The notes: generated by a model not told the origin, from the letters alone. 13,087 nt of DNA from an uncultured Phenylobacterium sp. (GCA_945952355.1 CAMFIW010000028.1:1-13087), one strand, 5' to 3'. Counted from the stretch's first letter, positions 1 through 9,050 are shown. A program made the numbers and translations.

Positions 1-1821
<1,821 letters not shown>

Positions 1822-1882
1822 GGCCGCTATATGGCGTGCGTCGAGTCCGCGGCGAAGAGACAAATGGGCGCGCCGGTCGCTT

Positions 1883-2082
1883 TGCTGCGCAGCATGGGCT
1901 GCGGCGCCGGGGTCCCCCTCACCCTACCCTCTCCCCCACAGGGGGAGAGGAAGCGGTTCCGTTCCCTCGGCCTCAGAAGGTCATGGCGCAGCGGCGCAGA
2001 ACGGCCGCAGGCCGTTCCTCTTCCGCCTGCGGGAGAGGTAAGGCGAGGGCTCTTCTGCTGCACAAAATGCTGCGCAGCATTT
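1883..2082. repeat. Composite palindromic intergenic element (REP/BIME-like)
   Basis: This stretch lies between recQ and the dioxygenase gene. The palindrome TGCTGCGCAGCA at 1883-1894 recurs inside an 18-bp perfect palindrome at 2065-2082. Between them are a 10-bp perfect stem with a 3-nt loop (1928-1937/1941-1950), an 8-bp stem with a GCA loop (1999-2006/2010-2017), and an imperfect 10-bp stem (2017-2026/2029-2038). The first and last stems, with their flanks CCCTCACCCTACC and GGTAAGGCGAGGG, are diverged inverted copies of each other. Two opposed palindromic units inside matching ends is the layout of composite extragenic palindromes. A 78-codon open frame across it (1827-2063, minus) is only translated repeat. 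Copy number in the genome cannot be seen from here. Confidence 0.75.
2064..2082 (-). terminator. Possible terminator after the dioxygenase gene
   Basis: Five bases after the dioxygenase stop codon, the minus strand carries the palindrome AAATGCTGCGCAGCATTT followed by one further T, giving a run of four T. It could fold as a stem of about 7 bp with a 4-nt loop. Placement fits an intrinsic terminator, but the T-run is short, and the same palindrome is one end of the larger repeat element, so it may be there for other reasons. Confidence 0.4.
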
Positions 2083-2087
2083 CCCGC

Positions 2088-3110
2088 TCAGTTCACCGCG
2101 TCCATCCGGCTGATCACCCGCTTCTGCGCCCAGTGCGAGCCCATCCGGTTGGTGAAATGCGCCGGTCGGTCGGTCAGCGTCTCGGTCTCCAGCCACAGCC
2201 GCTTCAGGTGGCGGATCTTGCCCGCCGGCCGGTCGTCCTCGTACGGCGTGCGGCCGTGCAGGACGTGGTAGTTGTTGATGAACTGCATGTCGCCGGGCTG
2301 GAAATCCATCTGCACGGCGAAGTCGCCGCCCTCGGCCTGGTCGTGCATCCAGCTGAGCGCCTCGCGGGCCTTGTCGGTCAGACGCGGCGCGTCGGCATGG
2401 CGCTGCGAAGCCAGCACATAGGGGGTGATCAGGCGGATGAAGAGCCGCCCGCCCTGCTCTGTGAAGATCGGCATCAGGTACCAGCCAGGCCGTCCGGGCG
2501 CCTGTTCGCCGCGGTAGTCGAAGGGCTGCGGCTTGTAGAGCTCCGCCGCCAGGTCCGGTCGCTCGCGCACGAGCTTGTTGTGCAGGCTGACCGAATTGCA
2601 CACCGCCGACAGCCCGCCGGACACGCCGGTCTGCAGGCACAACAGACCCACCAGGTCCGAGCCGTCGCAGTGATAGTCCAGCCCCACCAGGCCGATCTCG
2701 TTGCCGCGCACGGTGGGATCGCCCGGCTGCTTGCCGTGGTCGGTCACGTCGCCCAGCAGGTGGCCCTTGGCGTTCTGCGGCCACGGCCTGCCCAGGTGCG
2801 CCCCGATCCCCCAATATGCCAGGCACATCTCGTCATTGGTCCAGCGCTCGCGCGGCAGGCCCCGGATGCGCACGAAGCCGCGCCCGTCCATCAGCTCGCG
2901 CTCGATCTCCTGGAGCCGCGGTCCGAGGGTCGGCAGCGGAAAATCGTCCTTGCCGATGTCCAGGAAATCCTCGGACTTGGCGCGCGCCGTCGCGATCGCC
3001 GCCTCCAGTTCGGCGATTTCGTCCGTAGACAGACGTTCTGTCCACTGGCCGGCGTCGGCCACCTCCTGTGCGGTCCATTCGCAGCCGGTTTCGAGCACTT
3101 GCGGGGTCAT
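2088..3110 (-). CDS. TauD/TfdA-family Fe(II)/2-oxoglutarate-dependent dioxygenase
   Basis: A 340-residue oxygenase of the clavaminate synthase-like fold; such enzymes couple 2-oxoglutarate decarboxylation to hydroxylation or cleavage of a small organic substrate. The iron facial triad is visible: H147 and D149 in DYHCDGSDLV, and H295 in NYHVLHGRTPYED. Basic residues at R310 and R314 (KIRHLKRLW) sit where 2-oxoglutarate is normally bound. No signal peptide is seen, so it is cytoplasmic. The start at 3110 has a GGGAG Shine-Dalgarno 8 nt upstream. It lies 13 bp after the amidohydrolase gene and must be co-transcribed with it, so both may act on one compound class, for example releasing and then oxidising an acylated or amide-linked substrate (inference). 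The true substrate cannot be told; taurine itself is not implied. Confidence 0.9.
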   Translation of the reverse strand: MTPQVLETGCEWTAQEVADAGQWTERLSTDEIAELEAAIATARAKSEDFLDIGKDDFPLPTLGPRLQEIERELMDGRGFVRIRGLPRERWTNDEMCLAYWGIGAHLGRPWPQNAKGHLLGDVTDHGKQPGDPTVRGNEIGLVGLDYHCDGSDLVGLLCLQTGVSGGLSAVCNSVSLHNKLVRERPDLAAELYKPQPFDYRGEQAPGRPGWYLMPIFTEQGGRLFIRLITPYVLASQRHADAPRLTDKAREALSWMHDQAEGGDFAVQMDFQPGDMQFINNYHVLHGRTPYEDDRPAGKIRHLKRLWLETETLTDRPAHFTNRMGSHWAQKRVISRMDAVN

Positions 3111-3123
3111 CTCTTGGTCTCCC

Positions 3124-4869
3124 TCACTCGGCCGCCAGGGCGGCGGGCGCGGCCTGGGCGCCGCGCAGCAATTTGCCGGGCAGGGCGCCGGTCGGCTCCC
3201 CGTCGCGATAGGTCACCCGGCCGGCGACGATCGTCGCCACATATCCGTTGGCCCTCTGGATCAGCCTGCGCCCGCCCGACGGCAGGTCGTAGGCGACCTG
3301 CGGCGCCTCCAGCGACAGGGCCTCGTAGTCGATGACGTTCAGGTCGGCGCGGTAGCCGGGCGCGATCAGTCCGCGATCGAACAGGCCCACCGCCTGGGCG
3401 GTGTCGCGGGTCTGCATCCGCACCATCTCTTCCAGCGAAAGCTTCGGTCCCCGCGTGCGGTCGCGCGTCCAGTGGGTGAGGTTCGAGGTCGGGAAGCTGC
3501 CGTCGCAGATCATCCCCACATGCGCCCCACCGTCCGACAGCCCCGGCACCGTGTCGCGATGGGTCAGCATGGCGAAGCTGGGGTCGAGCGAGCCCTCGGC
3601 ATAGTTCAGGAACGGCATGTAGAGCATGCCTCGCCCGCCGCCGGTCATCATGTGCTCCAGCGCCAGCTCGTCCGGCGTGATCCCGCGCGCCTCGGCGAGC
3701 TTCGCCACCACGCGGTCCGGCGTCTGCTCGTAGTCCGGCGTCTCGCCCATCAGGAACATGGTCGCCCAATTGCGCGACAGCCCGCCGGCCGGCGCGGCCT
3801 CGGTCGCCTGGCTCAGCAGGGCCGCGCGGAAGGCCGGGTCCGCCAGCCGCGCCTGCCGCTCGGGGAAGGGCGCCTTGGCGATCTCGCGCCAGGCCGGCGT
3901 GTGGCTGAACGGATTGACCGTCAGCTCGAAGCCCAGCAGCACGCCCACCGGGCGGCCCGCGACCTGGGCCTTGATCGGCAGGCCGGCGTCGGTCGCCTCG
4001 GTCAGCGACGCCAGCATGGACTTGTAGCCCTGCGGTCCGCGCGGACTCTGCACCAGGCTGAAGCTCAAAGGCCGGCCGGAGGCCTCGACGATCCGCCGCA
4101 GCATGGCGAACTCTTCCCGCGGCTCGACGAAGTCCGACACCACCTGCAGCACGCCCTTGCCCGCCGCGGCCAGGCCCTGGGCGATGCCGGTCAGCTCATC
4201 CTCGCCGGCGGTCAGGGTCGGGGTCGGCTGGCCGTCCGAGGTGCGGTGGTTCAGCGTCCGCGAGGTGGAGAAGCCGAGCGCCCCGGCCTCCACCGCCTTC
4301 TGCGCGATCGCCGCCATGGCCGCGATGTCGGCCTCCGTCGCCGGCTCGCGATTGGCGCCGCGCTCGCCCATCACGAAGACCCGCAGCGCCGCGTGCGGCA
4401 ATTGGGTCCCGATATCGACGTCGAAGGACCGGCCGTCGAGCGCGTCCAGATAGTCGGGGAAGCTCTCCCAGTTCCACGGCAGTCCCTCGGCCAGCACGGG
4501 GAAGGGGATGTCCTCCACCCCTTCCATCAGCCGGATCAGGCGGTCGTGGTCGTCAGGCCGGCAGGGGGCGAAGCCCACCCCGCAATTGCCCATCACCACC
4601 GTGGTCACCCCATGCCAGGTGGAGGGCTGCATCCGGCTGTCCCAGGTCGCCTGGCCGTCATAGTGGGTGTGGATGTCGACGAAGCCCGGGGTCACCACCT
4701 GGCCGGCCGCGTCGATCTCCTCGACGCCCGCGCCCGCGACCTGGCCCACCTGGACGATGCGCCCGTCCCTGATCGCCACGTCGGCCTCGAAGGCCGGCCC
4801 GCCGGTTCCATCGACCACCCGCCCATGACGGATCACCAGGTCGAACGGGGCCATCTCAATCCTGGCCAT
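3124..4869 (-). CDS. D-aminoacylase-type amidohydrolase (N-acyl-D-amino-acid deacylase family)
   Basis: A 581-residue metal-dependent hydrolase of the amidohydrolase superfamily. It has an N-terminal beta-sandwich strand region (about 8-60), then [13 protein letters not shown] with H67 and H69, then GNCGVGFAP with C96, and near the C terminus LSDGGAH with D446, the expected catalytic Asp. H67, H69 and C96 correspond to metal ligands of characterised D-aminoacylase. The two further histidine ligands of that enzyme, normally in a THxR and an SHHK motif, are not evident: the matching places read VVSDF (about 243-247) and FSLVQ (about 270-274). The metal site is therefore probably different, and the substrate may not be an N-acyl-D-amino acid. 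The ATG at 4869 has a GGGAG Shine-Dalgarno 6 nt upstream. It is the first gene of a two-gene operon with the dioxygenase. Confidence 0.88.
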   Translation of the reverse strand: MARIEMAPFDLVIRHGRVVDGTGGPAFEADVAIRDGRIVQVGQVAGAGVEEIDAAGQVVTPGFVDIHTHYDGQATWDSRMQPSTWHGVTTVVMGNCGVGFAPCRPDDHDRLIRLMEGVEDIPFPVLAEGLPWNWESFPDYLDALDGRSFDVDIGTQLPHAALRVFVMGERGANREPATEADIAAMAAIAQKAVEAGALGFSTSRTLNHRTSDGQPTPTLTAGEDELTGIAQGLAAAGKGVLQVVSDFVEPREEFAMLRRIVEASGRPLSFSLVQSPRGPQGYKSMLASLTEATDAGLPIKAQVAGRPVGVLLGFELTVNPFSHTPAWREIAKAPFPERQARLADPAFRAALLSQATEAAPAGGLSRNWATMFLMGETPDYEQTPDRVVAKLAEARGITPDELALEHMMTGGGRGMLYMPFLNYAEGSLDPSFAMLTHRDTVPGLSDGGAHVGMICDGSFPTSNLTHWTRDRTRGPKLSLEEMVRMQTRDTAQAVGLFDRGLIAPGYRADLNVIDYEALSLEAPQVAYDLPSGGRRLIQRANGYVATIVAGRVTYRDGEPTGALPGKLLRGAQAAPAALAAE

Positions 4870-5046
4870 GGCGGTCTCCCGAATGCGTTCTTATCTATTC
4901 CTGCGATTAGCCGCCCGATGGACGGGTCCGGTCAAGCGCCACGGCGCCGGCCGGAGGGCCTCTCGGCCACACGTGCAAGCCGAAAACTTCGCCGATGCGA
5001 CCGAAGGCTTAACCGTGCCGAGCTAGGCTGTAGCGAAGAATGGGTC

Positions 5047-5052
5047 AGGAGG
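5047..5052 (+). promoter_or_regulatory. Strong ribosome binding site for the 42-residue peptide
   Basis: AGGAGG lies 9 nt before the ATG at 5062. It is the best Shine-Dalgarno match in this window, where most genes have weak ones, and is the main reason to accept the short frame downstream as a gene. Confidence 0.7.
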
Positions 5053-5061
5053 ACCCGCGAT

Positions 5062-5190
5062 ATGGCGCTGAGACTTTTCCTGGCTGCGATGGCGCTCGCG
5101 GCGGTCACGGTGGGCCTGCTCCTCCCCGTCCCGGGCGAGGAAAACCAGCCGACGTCCCAGCTCGCCGGATACGAGGTCGGCCGCAGCTAG
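5062..5190 (+). CDS. Small hydrophobic peptide, 42 residues, function unknown
   Basis: I do not recognise this peptide. It starts with a basic-hydrophobic segment, MALRLFLAAMALAAVTVGLL (residues 1-20), typical of a signal peptide or single membrane anchor, then a short polar tail with Pro, Glu and Gln ending GYEVGRS. It is supported by the AGGAGG site upstream and by composition unlike the antisense frames around it. It sits 32 bp before the cytosine methyltransferase gene on the same strand and could share its transcript. The 192-bp region before it, shared with the divergent amidohydrolase operon, must hold promoters for both, but I could not pick a convincing -35/-10 pair. The same reading frame stays open far upstream as antisense to the amidohydrolase; that part is not coding. 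Confidence 0.6.
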   Translation: MALRLFLAAMALAAVTVGLLLPVPGEENQPTSQLAGYEVGRS

Positions 5191-5210
5191 GGCCGGCGCG
5201 CGCGGCGCGC

Positions 5211-5216
5211 TAACCT
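5211..5216 (+). promoter_or_regulatory. Possible -10 element for a leaderless methyltransferase mRNA
   Basis: TAACCT fits the TANNNT pattern and ends 6 nt before the GTG start of the methyltransferase gene, a spacing that would put the transcript start at or next to the start codon. No clear -35 hexamer is seen at the matching distance, so this is tentative. Confidence 0.3.
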
Positions 5217-5222
5217 GCCGGC

Positions 5223-6353
5223 GTGAGTCGGACCTTCTACGAGTTCTTCGCCGGCGGCGGCATGGCGCGGCTGGGCCTGGGCCCGGGCTGGACCTGCGCG
5301 TTCGCCAACGATTTCGACCCGGTGAAGGCCGCCACCTATCGCGCCAATTTCGCCGACGCCGCCGACCACTTCCGCGAGGGCGACGTCTGGACGCTCGCCC
5401 CCGCCGATCTGCCGGGCCGGGCCGACCTTGCCTGGGCCTCTTCGCCCTGCCAGGACTTCAGCCTCGCGGGCGCGCGGGCCGGGCTGGCCGGCGGCCGCTC
5501 CTCGGCCTTCTTCGGCTTCTGGCGCCTGGTTGAGGCCTTGCACGATGAGGACCGGGGTCCCCGCGCGGTCGTGATCGAGAACGTCTCCGGCCTGCTGACC
5601 TCGAACGCCGGAGCGGACTTCGCCGCCCTCTGCGGCGCGCTCGCCGCCCGTGGCTACCGCTTCGGGGCGTTGGAGATCGACGCCGCCCGATTCACCCCTC
5701 AATCGCGGCCCCGTGTCTTCGTCGTCGCCACCCGCGAGCCGATCCCGCCGGCCCTGGTCGGCGACAGCCCCTTCCGCACGCGAGCGGTCCAGGAGGCCAA
5801 GGCGCGGCTCCCCGCCGACCTCGCGGCGCTCTGGATCGACTGGCGCGGCGAGGCGCCTGGGACCCGCAACACCGACCTCGCCAGCTTGCTGGAGCCTGAC
5901 GACGCCGTCGCTTGGCACGAGCCGCGCACCACGGACGACCTGCTGGCCCTGATGGGCCCGCTGCATCGCGCCCGGGTCGAGGCCCTGCGCGGCGGCGGCG
6001 GGCGGTCGGTCGGCGCCGTCTTCCGCCGCATGCGGGTCGAGGGCGGCCGCAAGGTCCAGCGCGCCGAGGCCCGGTTCGACGGCCTGGCCGGGTGCCTGCG
6101 CACACCGCGCGGCGGCTCCTCGCGCCAGACCCTGGTGGTGATCGAGGCTGGCCAGGTCCGCACCCGCCTGCTCAGCCCCCGCGAGGGCGCCCGCCTGATG
6201 GGCCTGCCCGACACCTACCGCCTGCCGCGCGCCGCCACCTCGGCCCTGCACGTGGTCGGCGACGGGGTGGTGGTTCCCGCCGTGGCCTGGCTGGCGGCGC
6301 ACATTCTGGAGCCCCTGCTCGACGATCCGGCCTCCACCTTGGCCGCGGAATAG
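5223..6353 (+). CDS. dcm: DNA (cytosine-5-)-methyltransferase
   Basis: A 376-residue C5-cytosine methyltransferase using S-adenosylmethionine. Motifs in order: I, FFAGGGMARLGLG (about 8-20); IV, SSPCQDFS with catalytic C76 after P75; VI, VIENVSGLL with E119; VIII, QSRPRVFVVA (about 160-169); IX, RLLSPREGARLMGLP (about 305-319); X, GDGVVVPAVAWLA (about 336-348). The target-recognition region, about residues 170-300, holds CLRTPRGGSSRQTLV at its end; I cannot read a recognition site from it. The GTG at 5223 is forced: an in-frame TAA lies at 5211-5213 and motif I begins within ten residues. There is no Shine-Dalgarno sequence. No restriction enzyme is adjacent, so it is probably solitary. A vsr repair gene lies 2.7 kb downstream on the same strand, as expected for an organism that makes 5-methylcytosine. 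The symbol is used for the family, not for E. coli CCWGG specificity. Confidence 0.93.
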   Translation: MSRTFYEFFAGGGMARLGLGPGWTCAFANDFDPVKAATYRANFADAADHFREGDVWTLAPADLPGRADLAWASSPCQDFSLAGARAGLAGGRSSAFFGFWRLVEALHDEDRGPRAVVIENVSGLLTSNAGADFAALCGALAARGYRFGALEIDAARFTPQSRPRVFVVATREPIPPALVGDSPFRTRAVQEAKARLPADLAALWIDWRGEAPGTRNTDLASLLEPDDAVAWHEPRTTDDLLALMGPLHRARVEALRGGGGRSVGAVFRRMRVEGGRKVQRAEARFDGLAGCLRTPRGGSSRQTLVVIEAGQVRTRLLSPREGARLMGLPDTYRLPRAATSALHVVGDGVVVPAVAWLAAHILEPLLDDPASTLAAE

Positions 6354-6358
6354 AAAAC

Positions 6359-6376
6359 CTCGGTCGCCTGACCGAG
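6359..6376. terminator. Short stem-loop after the methyltransferase gene
   Basis: CTCGGTC and GACCGAG form a perfect 7-bp stem around a GCCT loop, 5 bp after the methyltransferase stop codon. On the plus strand no T-run follows, so it is at best a factor-dependent or weak terminator; four A just before it would give a T-run only for minus-strand transcription. Confidence 0.35.
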
Positions 6377-6442
6377 AAAGCGCCTTCCAAATCGCGCCCG
6401 CCGTCCTAAGTTCGCGGCAAATCCCGTGTCCAGGACGCCGCC

Positions 6443-7435
6443 ATGCCCGACTCCCCCGCCTCCTCCGCCTATGACGCCTCCGCCTACAAGCGCGCGGGCC
6501 GCGGGAAGGTCTTCGCCTCAATCCTCGACACCATCGGCGACACGCCCCTGGTCGGCCTGCCCAACCTCACCAAGGCGCTGAAGCCGAAGGGCGAGGTGCT
6601 GGCCAAGCTCGAATTCTTCAACCCGATCTCCTCGGTGAAGGACCGCATCGGGGTCTCCCTGATCGAGAGCCTTGAAGCCGAGGGCCACCTGAAGCCGGGC
6701 GCCACCATCGTCGAGCCGACCAGCGGCAACACCGGCATCGCGCTCGCCTTCGTCGCCGCGGCCAAGGGCTACAAGCTGATCCTCTGCATGCCCGAGAGCA
6801 TGTCGATGGAGCGCCGCAAGATGCTGCTGATCCTCGGCGCCAAGCTGGAGCTGACCCCGGCCGAACGGGGCATGGCCGGCGCCGTCGCCCGCGCCAAGGA
6901 GCTGGTCGAGGCCATTCCGGGCGCGGTCATGCCCCAGCAGTTCGACAACGTCGCCAACCCGCTGATCCATCGGGTCTCGACCGCCGAGGAAATCTGGAAC
7001 GACACCGATGGCCGCGTGGACGCGGTGGTCTCCGGCGTCGGCACCGGCGGCACCATCACCGGCATCGGCCAAGTGCTGAAGGCCCGCAAGCCCTCGGTGC
7101 GCATGGTGGCGGTGGAGCCGGAGAGCTCGCCGGTGCTGAGCGGCGGCGCGCCCGCCCCGCACAAGATCCAGGGGATCGGCGCGGGCTTCGTGCCCTCGAT
7201 CCTCGACCGCGGCGTGATCGACGAGATCATCCAGGTCTCCAACGACGACAGCTTCGCCATGGCCCGCCGCGTCGCCAAGGAGGAAGGCATCCCGGTCGGC
7301 ATCTCGTCCGGCGCCGCCCTCACCGCCGCTTTCGACCTCGCCAGCCGCGACGACATGGCCGGCAAGGTGATCGTCGCCATCATCCCGAGCTTCGCCGAAC
7401 GCTACCTCTCGACCGCCCTGTTCGACGGGCTCTGA
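6443..7435 (+). CDS. cysK: Cysteine synthase A (O-acetylserine sulfhydrylase)
   Basis: A PLP enzyme of fold type II that makes L-cysteine from O-acetyl-L-serine and sulfide; cytoplasmic. In 330 residues it shows: [11 protein letters not shown] with Schiff-base lysine K66, the substrate loop [10 protein letters not shown] (about 91-100), the phosphate-binding GTGGTITG (about 190-197), [19 protein letters not shown] (about 223-241), GISSGAA (about 276-282), and the ending [13 protein letters not shown]. The usual family ending is PSFGERYLST, so one Gly is Ala here. An N-terminal extension of about 20 residues ([20 protein letters not shown]) precedes the usual start. An alternative start within it is not excluded, but no nearer in-frame ATG exists before the core; AGGA lies about 8 nt before the ATG. 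It ends facing the DUF2306 gene across an inverted repeat. Role is primary metabolism, unrelated to its neighbours. Confidence 0.95.
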   Translation: MPDSPASSAYDASAYKRAGRGKVFASILDTIGDTPLVGLPNLTKALKPKGEVLAKLEFFNPISSVKDRIGVSLIESLEAEGHLKPGATIVEPTSGNTGIALAFVAAAKGYKLILCMPESMSMERRKMLLILGAKLELTPAERGMAGAVARAKELVEAIPGAVMPQQFDNVANPLIHRVSTAEEIWNDTDGRVDAVVSGVGTGGTITGIGQVLKARKPSVRMVAVEPESSPVLSGGAPAPHKIQGIGAGFVPSILDRGVIDEIIQVSNDDSFAMARRVAKEEGIPVGISSGAALTAAFDLASRDDMAGKVIVAIIPSFAERYLSTALFDGL

Positions 7436-7442
7436 GCATCGG

Positions 7443-7564
7443 GGGACTGGATCGCCATTCGCAGAATGGTGTTCCTGTCCCCGATCGAGCGCCCTTTTCG
7501 GGGACGGGAACACAATCGCCTCCGGACGATCGGCGCGCCTGCGACGCGATTTTGATCCAGTCCC
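7443..7564. repeat. Nested inverted repeat filling the cysK/DUF2306 gap
   Basis: Outer arms GGGACTGGATC (7443-7453) and GATCCAGTCCC (7554-7564) are perfect complements over 11 bp. Inside, GTGTTCCTGTCCCCGA (7469-7484) pairs with TCGGGGACGGGAACAC (7498-7513): 16 bp with one G-T pair and a 13-nt loop. A third small hairpin, CCATTC-GCA-GAATGG, occupies 7455-7469. The element spans nearly the whole space between two convergent genes and ends 4 bp before the DUF2306 stop codon. It could act as a two-way terminator. Its nested design with terminal arms also fits a miniature mobile or REP-like unit; no target duplication is evident and no transposase is in view. Confidence 0.8.
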
Positions 7565-7568
7565 GGCC

Positions 7569-8180
7569 CTAGGCGAACACGGGCCTGCGCCAGGCGCCGC
7601 GCAGCCACAGCTCGGCGACGATCAGGTTGGGGATCCAGCTGATCCAGGCCGTCGCGACATAGCCGTCCTGGAACGACAGGCCGGTCATCGGCAGCAGCGG
7701 CAGATAGAGCCGCAGGGTCACGGCCGCGAAGGTCATGGCGAAGGAGCGGATCATCCAGACGCGGTGCTCGGCGAACCGCCCGGCCATGGCCAGCCGCCAG
7801 CCCTGGATGTTGGCCCACGTCCAGCAGACCGCCAGCAGGGCGAAGCCGACCGTGGCGACCGGGCCCGCCGTCGAGCCGAAGGCCATGACGAAGCCGCCGC
7901 TGGCGCCGACCAGGCAGCCGACCACATATGTGCGCCCGATCCAGCGGTGGATCTTCGGCCAGCGCGCCCGCAGGCCGGACAGGAACTGGAAGGGCCCCAA
8001 CAGCAGGGCGGTCGCCGCGCCGGCCACATGCACCAGCAGCCAGGGCTTGGCGAACAGGTTGGCCAGGATCCCCGGCGATAGCGGCCCGACGCCCGGCAGG
8101 TAGCGATAGGAGAAGACCGCCACGCCCACGCTCAGGAAGGCGGCCAGGCTCCAGCCGGTTCGGTTCAGGATCGTGCTCAT
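7569..8180 (-). CDS. DUF2306-type integral membrane protein
   Basis: A 203-residue inner-membrane protein of unknown function. It resembles DUF2306 proteins, with the conserved cores LVHVAGAATALLLGPFQFL followed by LRARWPKIHRWIGRTYV (about 49-87) and AEHRVWMIRSFAMTFAAV (about 137-154). The histidines of HVAG, IHRW and EHRVW are the most conserved-looking polar residues within or next to helices, so a cofactor or proton role is conceivable (inference). About six hydrophobic helices can be drawn: near 10-30, 46-68, 83-103, 108-125, 145-163 and 176-193. The start at 8180 has GGGGA about 5 nt upstream. It is divergent from the LytTR regulator across 101 bp, which makes it a plausible target of that regulator. 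Confidence 0.82.
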   Translation of the reverse strand: MSTILNRTGWSLAAFLSVGVAVFSYRYLPGVGPLSPGILANLFAKPWLLVHVAGAATALLLGPFQFLSGLRARWPKIHRWIGRTYVVGCLVGASGGFVMAFGSTAGPVATVGFALLAVCWTWANIQGWRLAMAGRFAEHRVWMIRSFAMTFAAVTLRLYLPLLPMTGLSFQDGYVATAWISWIPNLIVAELWLRGAWRRPVFA

Positions 8181-8250
8181 CGGCGTCCCCGTGATCTCTG
8201 TTCGCAGACCCGATCACCCGGCCGGAGCCGCGGCGCTAGCGAAGCCCCGC

Positions 8251-8280
8251 GAACGGCGCCAATTCTGCGCGGACGGCGCC
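8251..8280. promoter_or_regulatory. Two direct repeats one 20-bp step apart: possible LytTR operator
   Basis: GAACGGCGCC (8251-8260) and GGACGGCGCC (8271-8280) are 9/10 identical and begin exactly 20 bp apart, about two helical turns. LytTR domains are known to bind paired direct repeats on one DNA face at about this period. They lie just before the LytTR start codon and within the divergent region shared with DUF2306. GGCGCC is itself common in such GC-rich DNA, so chance is a serious alternative. Confidence 0.35.
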
Positions 8281-8281
8281 G

Positions 8282-9046
8282 ATGATGAAGCTTCCCTCCC
8301 TCTCCCCCGCCTGGCGGCGCGCCGGCGCCGACGCCGCCCTGCTGCTGGCGCTCGGGCTGTTCATGGGCGCGGTGGGCCCGTTCGGCGCGGCCCTGATGCA
8401 GGCGCCTGAGCGCTACGCCTACTGGGTGGCCAATATCGTCGGCGGGGGCCTGATCGGCGTGCTGATCGACGAAACCCTCGGGCGCCGGGTGCGGGGCTTC
8501 GTCGGCCGCGTGGCCGTGACCAGTCTGGCCATGACCCCGCCGGTCGCCGTCTACGTCCAGGCGGTGGCGCGGATGATGTTCGGGCCCCAGCAACTGCCGC
8601 ACTGGCCGACCTTCCTTTGGCAGGTGCTGGTGATCAGCGCCCTGGTCATGGCCGTCCGCGCCCTGGTCTGGCGCGCGCCGCGCCGGGTGGTCGAGACCCG
8701 CACCGTCATCGCCGCGCCCGTGCCCGAGGCCGAGGCCGCCTTCCGCGCCCACCTGTCGGCCAGGCGCCGTGTGGCGCGGCTCATCGCCATCGAGGCCCAC
8801 GACCACTATCTGCGCGTCCACACCGACGCGGGGGTCGAACTGGTCACCCTGCGGTTCGCCGACGCCATGGCCGAGCTCGCCGGCGCCCACGGCTTCCAGG
8901 TGCACCGCTCCTGGTGGGTGGCCGCCGACGCCATCGAGGCGGTCCGCTGGCGGCGCGGCTCGGGCGAGGCCCGCCTGGCCGGCGACCTCACCGCGCCGGT
9001 CAGCCGCACTCACGCGCCCGCGCTCAAGGCCGCGGGATGGTTCTGA
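8282..9046 (+). CDS. Membrane-anchored LytTR-family transcription regulator
   Basis: A 254-residue protein. The N-terminal half holds about four membrane helices (near 17-38, 47-63, 74-96, 110-128). The C-terminal half is a LytTR DNA-binding domain (about 160-254) with the signature IEAHDHYLRVHTD (170-182), VTLRFADAMAEL, FQVHRSWWVAADAIEAV (205-221) and the ending APVSRTHAPALKAAGWF. There is no receiver domain, so any signal should reach it through the membrane part rather than by phosphorylation (inference from architecture). The start is ATG at 8282 or the next codon, 8285; no good Shine-Dalgarno sequence is present. It is divergent from DUF2306, and vsr starts 4 bp after its stop codon, so the two are almost certainly on one transcript. 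Confidence 0.9.
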   Translation: MMKLPSLSPAWRRAGADAALLLALGLFMGAVGPFGAALMQAPERYAYWVANIVGGGLIGVLIDETLGRRVRGFVGRVAVTSLAMTPPVAVYVQAVARMMFGPQQLPHWPTFLWQVLVISALVMAVRALVWRAPRRVVETRTVIAAPVPEAEAAFRAHLSARRRVARLIAIEAHDHYLRVHTDAGVELVTLRFADAMAELAGAHGFQVHRSWWVAADAIEAVRWRRGSGEARLAGDLTAPVSRTHAPALKAAGWF

Positions 9047-9050
9047 CCCC

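Noticed and set aside
1827..2063. 78-codon minus-strand frame between recQ and the dioxygenase gene
   Set aside because: It is entirely made of palindromic repeat sequence and has no Shine-Dalgarno site.
2701..5061. Plus-strand open frame opposite the dioxygenase and amidohydrolase genes
   Set aside because: Low-complexity antisense translation; only its last 42 codons, from 5062 with an AGGAGG site, are kept as a gene.
5216..5256. Two YGCCGGCR sites (5216-5223 and 5249-5256), the first overlapping the methyltransferase start codon, possibly allowing self-control by methylation
   Set aside because: The recognition site of this enzyme cannot be read from sequence, and GCCGGC is expected many times by chance in DNA of this composition.
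5223..6353. Restriction-modification or defence island
   Set aside because: No restriction enzyme, helicase-nuclease or toxin gene is next to the methyltransferase; neighbours are cysK and an unrelated small peptide.
5187..7513. Minus-strand open frames opposite the methyltransferase and cysK (5187-6521 and 6518-7513)
   Set aside because: No motif, composition typical of mirrored high-GC coding sequence; the plus-strand genes are certain.
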